Numbered from the stretch's first letter, positions 8,572 to 19,571 are shown. The stretch is 34,032 nucleotides of DNA from Irineochytrium annulatum (GCA_027600665.1 JADGJL010000188.1:1-34032); one strand, 5' to 3'. Program-made: numbers and translations. The notes: a model not told the origin generated them from the sequence alone.

Positions 8572-11500
8572 ATGGTCCCGTCATCGTTGTCTCCCGTCTT
8601 GCTGGCCGCTATCCTCCCGTCGCTGGCGGCCGCGGCCGTCGCATCGGCATTGCCTATGAACAACATTGCCGGCATCACCGAGACACAAAGCTATGACGGA
8701 ACGTACAACAATGAGGGTAACCCTAACCTCGGCGCTGTTGGGTGCAACAATCTACGATATGTGAAGCCGGCGTATGGGCCTGACCAAGGTGTGTCCATCC
8801 GTGTCGATACTCCCGGATCACGGCTAACAGCTGCCTCCATGCCAGCCCCAAGTGGGTCCAACCGTCCGAGCGCTCGGTTGATCTCCGACCAGCTCTTCTC
8901 AAGGAAGCCGGAGCTCCAGAACCTCGAGGGCCTGACAGACTTCCTCCCTAGCTGGAGCATCGTTCTGCATTTTGACATCACGGACACAAATAAGAATGCC
9001 TGTAAGCCGAAATCGGTGTCCAAATATCTTTTTACATTGCTCACATTTTGTTTGTGGTTGCAGCGGAACCTTTTCCCATCTTGGTGCCGGCTACCGACGC
9101 CGTCTATGACCCCCTCGGGACGGGTAACGTCACTATCCCGATGACGCGGAATTCGTTCAACCCGCCCGCGAACCCGAGGGAGAACAACAGGGACATCCCG
9201 AACACGTTTTCGGCATATCTGGACGGCTCGGGCATTTACGGGTCGTCAATAGATGAGTCGGGCGCCATCCGCGCATTCAAGGGGGGTCTGCTCAAGAGCG
9301 TCACCGGGCCGTTTGGCGAGTTCCCGCCGTTTTTGCCAAATGGGTTTTATCAATTTGCGGTGGGAAAAGTTAATCTGAATGCGGTAGGACGTTGTCTTTA
9401 TTTGTGTCGACTAATCCCTGACTTCGAATTAGAACACGATGGCGCCGCATCTTATCCTGTTTAGAGAACACAACAGGCGAGCCAGGCTACTGGCTGAACG
9501 ACACCCGGATTGGTCCGATGAGATGATATTCCAACGCGCTCGGCGATGGCTCATCGCCGTCATCCAAAAAATTACGTTCAATCAGGTAACTTGGATTCTC
9601 ACTGCTGAATTGCATTCGCACTTACGTGGTTCTTGTATCCTCAGTACTTTCCCGCCCTCCTCGGCGTCCAAGCGGTCCCCTACAAAGGCTACAACCCCGC
9701 CATCGACCCCCGGATCGAGCTTTTCTTTTCGAACGTCGCCTTCCGCTACGGCCACAGCGCGCTCAACTCTGTCGTCCTCCGCCTCGACGAGATCGGGCAG
9801 GAGGTGCAGCAGGGTCATTTGCTTTTCAGGGATACGTTCTTCACGGGTATCATCAGCCAAGTGTCGGCCTATGGGCCGGACTCCATCATTAGGGGTCTCG
9901 CGGTGCATCGGGAACAGATCATTGACACGCAGTTCTCGGATGACATTAGGAACTTCTTACAGCCGCTTAACGGTGGCGCATTCTTTGATTTGCCGGCGGT
10001 TAACATACAAAGGTAGCGAGTTTGTCATGCTGTCGGTTTCTCATCATGTCGTTACCATAGGGGTCGTGACCTCGGTTTCGCTGACTATAACACACATCGG
10101 AGGGCTTTCAATATGACGCCGGCGAAAAAGTGGAGTGACATTACCGCGGACGTGAGCGTTCAAGCGATCTTGGCTGACCTGTACAAGAATGACATCAACA
10201 ACGTGGACCCGATCGTTGGTAAGTGATGAAGGCGTTGCGTGGAAGTGATGTCTGACGTAAAATCAAGCCTGCTTCGCTGAAGATCACATCGATGAAAACA
10301 GCTCCATGGGTCCCATGATGACCGCCTCCATTATGGAACAGTTTTACCGCATACGCGATGGAGATAGGTTTTGGTACGAGCGAGCCGGCGTCCTCTCGGA
10401 CCAGGAGGTGGCCGATCTCGCCAACGTCACGCTCGGCAGGATTGTGATGGCGAACACGAACATCACGGGCTTCCCCGATAACCCGTTTACAAGGAGCGGT
10501 TACTTATTGCCCGGGTCCGCGTCATCGTCGTCGTCGTCGTCCGCCGCAAGCGGCAGCGCGGGGAAGTCATCCGTTGAAGCTCTGGGCATGCTGCGGTTGT
10601 CGTGGACGATCCGACCGGACGCCGGGATGATTGATTTTATGTATGAGAGCAACTCGACCGGGTGGTTCGGGTTTGGGTTGGGTCCGGATATGTTCTCTGC
10701 GGACATTTACTTTGTGTCGCAGCAAAGTAATGGGATGTTCTCGGTTCAGGACTCGTGGAGGTAGGAACCTCAACCTGCATTGATTTGGCAGCGCTCTAAC
10801 GCTATCGCTTCCACAGCACCAACACCGTGCCGCCCGTCAGCGATCTCAGTCAAGGTGGAAAGGACAACATCATCAACGCTATGGACATAACCTCCACCCA
10901 AAGATTCTCCAAACGCGTCGTCTCCTTTACGCGCCCGCTCTCGACGGGCGACTCGAACGACGTCGTCATCGCCGCCGGCCAGACTGGCGTCATCTTCGCC
11001 TACTCCAACACCAACGAACTCGTCTGGCACGGCCCGACAAACCGCGTCGCGAGCTCGCTCGACTTCTTCGGCTCCGGCGCGCTGGTCATCGAGGCGAGCT
11101 CGGAGAATAGCTCCCTCGATTTAAAGGTCCTCCATGGCACGACAATGTACTTTGCCTTTGCGTTCCTGTACCCGTTCGCTATTTTTATCGCGAGGTATCA
11201 TCAAGGGATGAGCAAGTGGCTCCAGATACATATGGCGCTAATGACGACGGTCACTTCGAACGTGAGTCGATTAATTCTTTCCCATCACTTGTCCGTGCTA
11301 AAAAGGCGCTATCTGGCTCCACAGGTCCTCATCACGGCGTTGACAGCCATCGTCGGCACCTACGGCACCACGAACTTCACCCACTGCCGCGTCGGCTACA
11401 TCATCGTCATCCTCGTGACATCGACGTCGCTCCTCGGGTACGCCACCCTGAAGAGCGAGTACAAGTGGATCCAGAGGCACTCCAGGATGCTGCGCCTGAT

Positions 11501-13587
11501 CCACAGGATTACGGGCTTCTTCGCCTACTTCCTAGGTATCGCGAACGGGTACCTCGGCGCGTGCGACCTAGACATTGGGATGCTATACGGGGTCTCCGTG
11601 CCGACGGCATACCTGATTACTGTTCTGCTCTTCCCCGTGCTTTTGATCGCTTATGGGGAGTCATCTTCGAGGATGCAGAGGAACAAGAAGAGTAAGGCCA
11701 AGGGCGAGGATCCGAACACGTCGTCGTTACCAGTATTCTTGTGGGAGGACATCAATCAGAGGGTCTCCCTTGGGGCTAAGTGGATCGTCATCCAAGGAAT
11801 TATTTGTAAGCAAATTATAGCAATTATTCGCTGACGCACCTTCTTCAGATGACGTCCAGTCTATAATCGTAAAGCATCCCGGAGGACCGTCGCCAATCCT
11901 CCGGACGATCGGCCTGGACGCGACAAAGTACTTCAACGGCGCCATCCTGAAGCGAAACCAACCCTTCTTGAAAGGCGCGATCAGCAGCCGCCGGTCGTTT
12001 ACCGGGCCATCGCAGCCCGACGGGGACGTCGACATCGCCTCGTTTGCTCACGGCCACTCGCGGTTCGCTCGATACATTCTCTCCACATTGGCCGTTGGTC
12101 GGCTAAACGATGACGACGACGACGACGAGCAGTCGCAGCTCCTGCTCGGCTATAACCTAGACGGGTCGGAAAAGGCGCTAGTTGGGACAGCAAAGGCGAA
12201 TAAGAAGAACGACGAGGAGAGCCACAAGGGCGTGTGGAAGAGGCCGCCGATGATCACGGAGCGATTCAGAAACTTCGTCCTAGAGTCCAAATCCTTAATC
12301 TCGCGCCCGGGTGCCAAGAACGCGGTTTACCGGCTTCGCTTCAAATTTGAGCGACCGGACGCGAGCCTGGTAGTGAAACCTGGGGAGTCGGTGCTGTTCC
12401 AATTAGTGGACAACAGTGGGAAGGTCGTCACGCGGTCGTACACGCCAATTAACTGCGTCAACACGGGCGGGATGGACTTTATTGTGAAGATGTGCAATGG
12501 GGAGATGACGAACTTTTTGTTGAAATGCAAGAACGTCAGAATTCGCGGTCCCATCCCGAGCTCGAACTTACTTAACCCTTACTCCGACAATGGGTGTTGG
12601 AGCCAGCTGGGTCTCATTGCCGGTGGCTCTGGTGAGGAACGCTCGTTGTTAAGCGCAAGATCTAATGTTATTCTGGAATGCAGGCCTTACACCGATGTTG
12701 TTAATTATGGATTATTATCTGAAGAATGGTCAAAGAGACCCAGTGACGAACCGACCATCCTATCGAATTCACTTATTGGTGTTGAACTCGACCGAGAACG
12801 ACTTTTTTGCGCTGGATCAGATATCGGAGATGGAGGCCGCCAGTCAAGGGGCGATTGTTGTCAACTACCTAATATCCTCCGCGCCGGCCGCTGGTAGTGA
12901 TTACGCGGGGCTCGTCGGTAAACTTGACGCCGAGATGATTGTCGCGACCATGCCGCGGCCGCCGACAGGCTCGAGGGAAAAGAGGGCCTTTTGGAACCCG
13001 ACGTCGGCCGCACAGATGAACACGTACGCCAGGCGACTGGGCGGGGTGAAGGCGACGTCGGTGATAAGCGACCTTGGAGGTATAATGAACGCGTTTACCC
13101 GCAATGCTTAACGGAACCTACAGGGTTCGACGGTCCATCCATTCTGACGTCCCGACCGTCGCTCAGCCGCGAGATTATTATGCCCGACCCCGCGTCCCGT
13201 TATCAATCGGGGAACAGTGGCATGTCGGAAAGCGCGTCGCTGCCCCTTCTACGACGGGTTAGCCTCGACGACCGAAAGTACAGCAACACGGGTCCTCTGT
13301 CTGCATCCCGGAGGCTTCATGGCGATCTCATTGAGAGCGGGAACTCAGGTGAATTTGATGAGCAAGGGCAGACTGCCGACGCGGGTGGTAATACCCCGAT
13401 GCTTGGGGAAGAAAAGGACGCGTCGGACAGCATGGCGGTTGTCGTTTGCGGGTGAGCAATGATTGGCTTGGCTTTCACCAATCGGCTTGTGCTGACTTGT
13501 GTTTGTAGGCCTACGGTGATGAACATTGCTATCGGAGATCTTCTCAGGAGTATGGGTTATCCGTCCGACATTATTTACACGTTGTAA
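8572..13587 (+). CDS. Heme peroxidase-DOMON-cytochrome b561-cytochrome b5-flavoreductase fusion (DUOX-like layout)
   Basis: Exons 8572-9001, 9064-9383, 9433-9585, 9645-10012, 10061-10218, 10268-10760, 10817-11261, 11325-11805, 11849-12631, 12684-13079, 13124-13451 and 13509-13587 join in phase into 1477 residues. An in-frame 57-base GT...CTAAC...CAG stretch (8789-8845) is probably a further intron; removing it gives 1458 residues. Signal peptide 1-27. Animal-type heme peroxidase about 35-555: YDGTYNNEGNP, YLDGSGIYGSS, FREHNR (R261), AFRYGH (proximal H338), NIQRGRDLGFADYN, FYRIRDGDRFWYE; the wording is closer to DUOX than to myeloperoxidase. DOMON about 575-735 with likely heme ligands M618 and H712. 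Cytochrome b561 about 745-900 with five helices and four histidines (H747, H779, H809, H849). Cytochrome b5 about 925-1035: HPGG (H959) and GHS (H1019). Cytochrome-b5-reductase-type FAD/NAD(P)H module about 1090-1477: RSYTPIN, LIAGGSGLTPML, VVVCGPTVM. Expected flow: cytosolic NAD(P)H to FAD, b5, b561 hemes, then outside. The product (superoxide, hydrogen peroxide or a reduced substrate) cannot be read from sequence. Confidence 0.88.
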
Positions 13588-13727
13588 AGAGTTCGAGCTT
13601 TTTCATACAACTTAAAGGCAGATCATATTAGCGCGATAGAAGCTAATGGCAGATATTCCTTAACGTTAATTATTAAATACGTCGCATGCAAAAGAGTTGA
13701 CACCACGCGACCATCGTCACCACCAAG

Positions 13728-15268
13728 ATGTGGGGATCTCCTCGCAGGACCACGCCAGCGCCGCCACCAACGCCTCATCCCGAGCCCGAGGACGACTCCG
13801 GCCTAAACGGTCATTACCCTCAAAGCGACTTCGTCCCGCATGCGTCCGACGCCGCCTCATCAGATCCCTTCACCTCCTCCCCTTCGCACGACGCTTCATC
13901 ATCATCGCCATCCAACGCTATCGCAGACCCCTCCCAATCCCCGCCCGTCCTGGCCTCTCTCTTCCCGAAGCTCTACCAGCCACCCGTGAAGCGGATATGG
14001 CGTTTCTCCTCCTTGCTTGTCGGCATCCAGCTGGCCTATGACGGCTCCGTGCGCGCATTCCACTCGGCCAAGTCCCGTAGGTTCCTGCTGATGGCGCTGG
14101 GATACGTGCTCGCGATCACGGTCACGCTCTTGGCGCTGGGCTACGCCTTGACGACGCCCATGAGGCTGTTTCGGCGGTTCCTTGGCGGGGAGGGGACATT
14201 GAAGTTTTTGGACTCCATCATCTCGGCGGCGGATGCGGTGGTGTTGTGGTGGGTATCGTAGACTGTTTTGCAAGGGGATACTTTCCTTTGTAGCGTCAGC
14301 TGTATGCTAATGACCCCTCCACAGGTTCCTCGTGATGATGCCGAACGCGGGCTTCTATTTTATTCGATATATTTATCCTGAACCTCTTGATCGCGTTTTC
14401 TTCGAAGCATTAAAGTCGCTAACAAACGAGATCGGTCTGCCGGGAGGGCGGGCGAGATTCTCGTTACGGTTTGCGCGGTCGTTGGAGAACTCCCCGGGCG
14501 GCCGGCGAACCTACTATCTGCGGCTAGTCTCATACCTGAAGCGATACGCCAAGCGCCTCTCTATAGTTGCCATCGTCTTCGTCGCGAGCAAAATCCCAAT
14601 ATTTGGCCGCCTTGTAAGCGTTTTCACATCTTTGGCAAGACGGACGGTGGTTTAATAGTCCCCTTCACCACAGGCCTGGCCGCTTGCGACGTTCGCCTAC
14701 TTGGGCTACCACATTGGATGGACGCCTGCTATGTACATTTGTGGTGTTTCTATAATTTCTCCTCCTATCGGCAAGTTTGTGCGAGGCTCGATGCTAAAGC
14801 TACTGCTTGCGTTCCGAGCACTCGGTCGCGAGTTGGTGGAGCCATACATTTGCAGGTCGAAAATGGACTCCACGCAGGTTTGTTGTTTGAGTTTATTTAG
14901 ATTATCGCCTCGGGGCTAACTGGAGTCATGAACAGAAGCGGCAATGGTTTCACCAGAACGAACCCGTCATCGCCGGCTTCACCCTCCCCTTCTTTCTCCT
15001 CCTGCAAGTTCCCGTGGTGGGACCCGCCCTCTTCTTCGGCCTCTCTCAAGCCGCCGCCTCCCGCCTCTGCCTCGAGGCTTTCAGTGACCTGGACCTCAAC
15101 TCCGGTGGGCCAAAGAGTTCCGCCACGGTGCCGAAAGCGTCCGAGGGTTGGACCCTTGGGACTCCTAACGCGGCGCTTGAGCAGGTCGCTTCTTACCTGG
15201 ACGGTCTATTAGATAAAGTGAGAGCACTTTTAAAGCCCTTTTCTATCAGTAGCAGTAGACAACGCTAG
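13728..15268 (+). CDS. EI24-like multi-pass membrane protein (paralogue 1)
   Basis: Exons 13728-14248, 14325-14613, 14674-14877 and 14936-15268 give 448 residues. A Pro/Ser-rich disordered head of about 80 residues precedes several hydrophobic segments (RFLLMALGYVLAITVTLLAL, VLWFLVMMPNAGFYFIRYI, SIVAIVFVASKIPIF, FTLPFFLLLQVPVVGPALFF). Between the third and fourth lies ELVEPYICRSKMD, then a charged tail. The pattern, with paired hairpin helices and a VPVVGP motif before the last one, resembles the EI24/CysZ-like family, which in fungi includes Rrt8 and LDS-type lipid-droplet or spore-wall proteins and UsgS-like proteins; assignment is by memory. The first donor is GTGGGT; a GTATCG four bases downstream would break the frame. 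The next gene, 90 bases downstream, is a paralogue. Confidence 0.7.
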
Positions 15269-15357
15269 AACTAGTAAGAAGAAAAGTAAAACATCTTCAG
15301 CTGCAGCGTGGCACCGCTCAGTTGACATCCTTGATTTAGGCGAGCGGCCACAGTGAT

Positions 15358-16683
15358 ATGTCGAGCCTCCTCTCGACCGCCGTCGTGTTGGTCCTCCTCT
15401 TCCTCATCCTGAAGACGTCTAAGTGGACGCTGCCCGCCTTGATCAACGGCGTGCAGATCGCGCTGGACGAGACCAGGAACATTATGGCGAATGGGGCCCT
15501 GCGCAACCACCTGATCACCTCTTTCCTCTTCCTGATGGTACGTCATCCCGCTCGTTAATGGCGCTATGCACCGTGTCTAACGATGATCAATCAACCTGCA
15601 TGGGCAGTGTGAATCGTTCACCTTGGTAGCATTAACCTACGCGGTCACGCTTCCCTTCAAGCTGTTGAAGCATGCCGGGATCGGAGCCTTGGACCCGCTG
15701 GTGTCAGCGATTGACTCGTTTGCCGCCTTGTAAGATCATCGCCCTTCGTTCTTCGTTTCGGTTCCGTCACCTTCCCACAGGTGCACGCGGCTCCTATAAC
15801 GCCACGTTAACATGTCGCTCCAGCTTCATAATCAGCACGCCGAACGCCGGCCTCTACTTTATTCGATACTTCTACCCTAAGCCCCTGGACCGCGTCTTCT
15901 TCGAGTCAATGACTGCCATTGCGAATGATCACAAGGGCCCGGCGTACAAGTTTGCCCGGTCCCTCGAGCACATCCCGGGCGAGCGGATGCAGTATCACGT
16001 CCGCATGGGCGCGTACCTGATGCGATACTCGCAGCGGCTGGCGATCCTCACGGCGGCAGCAACGCTCTCGCACATACCCGTCTTGGGCCTGTTTGTATGG
16101 CCGGTCGCGACATATATCTACCTCGGATTTCACATCGGATGGGCACCGGCGCTGTACATCGGTGGGGTATCGTTGTTGGTGCCGTCGTTCGGGAGCTTCG
16201 CGAGGAACACTCTGCTGACGACGCTGTTGGCGTTTCGTGGTCTGGCAAGAGAGCTGGTCGAGCCGTACACCTGCCGATCCGCTATGGACCTGAAACAGGT
16301 ACGGTTAATCTGTTTGGACGTTTAAGATGGCCTTATGCCTTCGTTAGGAGACGGATTGGTTTGAGAACAACGAGGGCGTCCTCGCGGGCTTCACCCTGCC
16401 GTTTTTTTGGCTGCTTAAGGTACCGATGATCGGTCCGGCTTTGTTCTGCATTTCCCAAGCGGCGGCTGCAAGGGTGTGCTACGAGCACTTCTCCGAGATC
16501 GACTTAGCGCCTGGAGCAGCGCGACGCATCGCACCAAAGCCAGCGCCGGTGTATGACCCGCAGTGGCTGCTGCAGTTCATTCCGGCAAAGACGCAAAAGG
16601 CGCTCAACACGTGGTTGAGGAAGAACGTTGATCGCAAGTTGGTATCGCAGTACGCTTGGATATTGAAAAAAAGGGGTCATTAG
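15358..16683 (+). CDS. EI24-like multi-pass membrane protein (paralogue 2)
   Basis: Exons 15358-15537, 15608-15729, 15824-16298 and 16348-16683 give 370 residues. It is clearly related to the gene just upstream: LYFIRYFYPKPLDRVFFE against FYFIRYIYPEPLDRVFFE, ELVEPYTCRSAMD against ELVEPYICRSKMD, and FTLPFFWLLKVPMIGPALF against FTLPFFLLLQVPVVGPALF. It lacks the Pro/Ser-rich head and starts with a hydrophobic segment, SSLLSTAVVLVLLFLILKTS, that could be an anchor or an exon of slightly different limits. The last exon ends in a basic tail (WILKKRGH), suggesting a cytosolic or lumenal soluble end. Two of three intron positions match the paralogue. The role is unknown; lipid-droplet or ER membranes are plausible from the family. 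Confidence 0.7.
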
Positions 16684-17091
16684 GGTTCTTTAACGTTTTT
16701 CGAACATCGCGTATGTTGTGGATACTTGTAATTACAACGTTGTACTTAATATCAAGCTTGCAAATATCTAACTTAAGTATGGTTTTAAGTATCCTGTGCT
16801 TACGTCCAATTCTTTGCAAACAGCGTCTAGGAGTAGGAGTAGGGGATGGGTTGTTTAGTCTCTTACTTCGTCGTGAAGCTGTTACCTGTGCGCTGGAACT
16901 CGTCGCCACGACCAACGCCGGTCGGTCTCTGGAGGGTTTGATGATGGGGAGAGACATTTGCAGATAAGAGTGTACTGAGTCTATATTGAATTGTAATGGC
17001 CGTAAAACGAGTGACGCTACGTTGGCGGTGCTAAAGCTTAATTTCAATATTTATCTTAGCATCTTGGCATCAATGTTGGTCAAAGTTCAAC
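16684..17091. other. Intergenic region
   Basis: AT-rich spacer between two plus-strand genes. A 147-codon minus-strand frame (16604-17047) overlaps the last exon of the upstream gene and has no domain features; I take it as chance. No RNA gene recognised. Confidence 0.45.
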
Positions 17092-18441
17092 ATGGTGACA
17101 ATTTCGGTCTTAGCCAGCCAGATGACGACGGATGAGGTTCTAGTGGCGGGCAGGCCCGACGGGACCGACGACGTGGATGGCTCGGGAGACACCACTCCGA
17201 GATTCAAGAGCTCGGAAAGCACGCTCATATTGATGGGAGACTTGCGGTCGCCCGTGAACAGCCCTGGACCATGTAGGAAACCCTCAGCAGCAAGGGCCTG
17301 CTAATCCCCAAACCAGCGTCGGAGGAGGAGGAGGACGGATCCGACCACGAGGGGGATAATGAGGACGAGGAGAGGGAGAGGGAGGACGAGGAAGAGGAGG
17401 AGGAGAACGACGAGGGCGACGGCGACGGCGCCAGCGATGATGGGAGGGCCGACGAGGCTGACGACGAGCGGGACGACGAGGACGAGGAGGACTCGTTGGA
17501 GGTCCTACCCCTCGACCACGAGGATGCCGGGAACCCGGACGGCAGCGTGGAGAGCGTCGGAAGCGTAGAAGGTACGGGGCCCACTGAGGCCAGCAGGGCT
17601 CTCCTTCCTCTCCCCCCACTGACGCCTCAAACCGCTTCCCGCAGGCGATGAGGAGGATACCCTCGTGGAGACGGCCGACGTGGTCGAGTTCCGGCTGCCG
17701 CCTGACGAGCAGGACCTTGCCCTCGCACTCCTAATGGACATTGAGATCGACTTCGCGGACTTCCGGAACAGGTAGGGCTTCACCCGAGCCACTCCCCGAC
17801 CCTTCCAGTCTTGCCCTGATGCATCCACGGCATGCACCGGCACGCATCTCACGTCCCCGGCTTCTCCCCCTCCCTGTGCCGCGCCCCCTTCTCACCTTTG
17901 CTCTTCGCGCCCCGCGCACATAGCTTGTATGACGAGGCGATTAAGCAACTCGACGAATGCGAGCGGACTGTCCTGGATAGTGACCACGAAGGCCTGAACG
18001 AGGCGTTCGACGACTTAGAGGATGTGCGGGACGACTCGCTTGAGGCGGCAAAGTGCAGGCTCGCGCTGCTCGAGCGGACATACAATGAGGAATACGAGCT
18101 CGCGGTCCGGCAGGCCGAGATCGACTTCATCGTGAGTATCAACATCGCGGTTCACGACACGTAAACACTTGTACTGATATTTTTGGGTCATATCATAGGA
18201 ACAACGCGCCGCGCTTAGACGGGAGCTTACACAAGAAGCGTACGAGAAGAAATGCAAGCTACAACATGAATACGACCTCCTCGCCTTTCCTCCCATCATG
18301 TCGAGACCAACCTTCTCCCGCAAGCGGCCACGGAGAGTCGACACCGAGCTGTCCGAGTTTGAGAAGTCCGACTTTTTTCCTTCCGCCGTCGTCCCCGGGT
18401 TGACATATAGCAAGATAACCGAGGACACAGACTTTCTGTGA
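17092..18441 (+). CDS. Sds3/BRMS1-like co-repressor subunit
   Basis: Exons 17092-17272, 17317-17571, 17645-17771, 17924-18131 and 18199-18441 give 337 residues. After a short head comes an acidic block of roughly 85 residues, mostly Asp and Glu. Then DIEIDFADFRNSLYDEAIKQ leads into a long coiled coil: LEDVRDDSLEAAKCRLALLE, ERTYNEEYELAVRQAEIDFI, RAALRRELTQEAYEKKCKLQ. The Leu-Tyr start, the regular L/E heptads and the basic motif just after (SRPTFSRKRPRRVD) match the Sds3-like family, whose members hold together the Sin3-Rpd3 histone deacetylase complex in the nucleus. An alternative start lies at 17122. The third intron, 152 bases, is the longest confidently placed here. Confidence 0.72.
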
Positions 18442-18738
18442 GGGGAACGGGAGGGCCGCAGGCCGGGTGGATGGGGTGATACTTTAATGTTAATGTTAAT
18501 GGTTGGTTGCTTTTTTATTTTTGGCCACGTTAAATCGTTTTTTGTCTGGCTAAATGGAAAGAAGCGATCTTGTTTCGCGCTCCTTTTTTTCTTGTTCTTA
18601 TTTATACCGGTTTGCTGACTTCCCTCGTACAACTCCGACAAGATGGCGCCTTTTTTTCACCACACTGTTGCCCCCAACTGTTTTAAAACACCTTTGTAAT
18701 ATTAGTGTCTACGGTCGAAATATACACATATAAATTGT
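18442..18738. other. Convergent 3' region of the Sds3-like gene and ALG14
   Basis: AT-rich, with T-runs on the plus strand and no coding signal. It probably contains both 3' untranslated regions. Confidence 0.5.
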
Positions 18739-19571
18739 CTACAGAATTTGGCCGATGTATTCGGCCCGGGGGTATTTAATCTTTAACTTCTCCCACGGTA
18801 CAATGAACCTGTCGGCAATGGAATAGACAAGCTTCCCACTTAGCGAGAGCTCCTCCACCCTCGTAAATGACTCTATGAAGATAATAGGACATCGTTTGTA
18901 TATCTGCCGGTAATTCATCAGTTGCCAGCGCAGTCACAATGTTCTCACCCGCATCAGCAAAACAGCTGCACAGAGAGGCACACACGTCCCGGGGCCGTTG
19001 CACACCATCTACAGGAAATAAATTAACTCGCTGCCACGAGGAGCGGCTGCCGTACCAGGTCGGGTTGACTCGTCCACACCGCCTGTACGGATCCCCCTAA
19101 CGACTTCAGCGTGCTGGGCACTGTTGACGTCCACGACTGCATCACCTCCCTGGCCCTAGGCACGCGTAGAAACCTGAACTGCCCCCCCAAAAAAAACGAA
19201 GAAAAAACACGCGCCAGAGGCCCGTCAGACCGTGAGCCTAGGAAAGATAGTTCTCACATCCCTGCCCTCCTTAGACCCAAGCTCCAACTCCTGCGACCGG
19301 GCTTTGGATTCGCTCATCCGGTCCGTTTCGGTCACGCAGTAGAGCCGCGGGCGGAACAGGTCACGGTCCATTGCCCGGCAGAAATGGAGCAGCTCCGTGG
19401 TGTGGCCCCCTGGAAGCCCCAACGCGTCAGCGAGCTCAACGCAAAGAAGGAGCTGAGATGCTCACCGGAGCCGAGCGCGATCAGGATGGACTTTGGGGGG
19501 TTGGCGCGCTTCGGAGCCGACCCGAGGATCAGGCGCCATATCTCCAACAGGAACGCCAGAATGAATAACAT
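18739..19571 (-). CDS. ALG14: UDP-N-acetylglucosamine transferase membrane subunit ALG14
   Basis: Exons 19571-19466, 19409-19231, 19178-19056, 19008-18949 and 18903-18739 give 210 residues. An N-terminal hydrophobic anchor (MLFILAFLLEIWRLIL) precedes the hallmark IALGSGGHTTE at residues 31-41. Then follow the FRPRLYCVTETD region, SQPDLMVCNGPGTCVPLC (split by an intron after QPDL), and the family ending IIFIESFTRVEELSLSGKL to PRAEYIGQIL. Alg14 anchors Alg13 at the ER face and together they add the second GlcNAc to dolichol-PP-GlcNAc. An upstream in-frame ATG at 19640 would add 23 residues and a longer membrane segment; either start is possible. The intron between 19230 and 19179 has an odd acceptor, T8 then G7 before CAG. 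Head to head with ALG5. Confidence 0.9.

Noticed and set aside
9582..9908. Minus-strand open frame of 108 codons
   Set aside because: It lies wholly within an intron and exon of the peroxidase, whose plus-strand reading carries the family motifs.
10530..10575. TCG/TCC run (poly-Ser) in the fusion gene
   Set aside because: A short Ser-rich linker between peroxidase and DOMON; common and needs no special explanation.
18015..18641. Minus-strand open frame of 208 codons
   Set aside because: It overlaps the last two exons of the Sds3-like gene, whose plus-strand coiled coil is well supported. The minus reading is Ser/Lys-rich with no domain.
18776..19003. Minus-strand open frame of 75 codons starting MQRPRDVC
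   Set aside because: It is out of frame with ALG14. The neighbouring frame with two short introns gives CNGPGTC and the IESFTRVEELS ending of the family.
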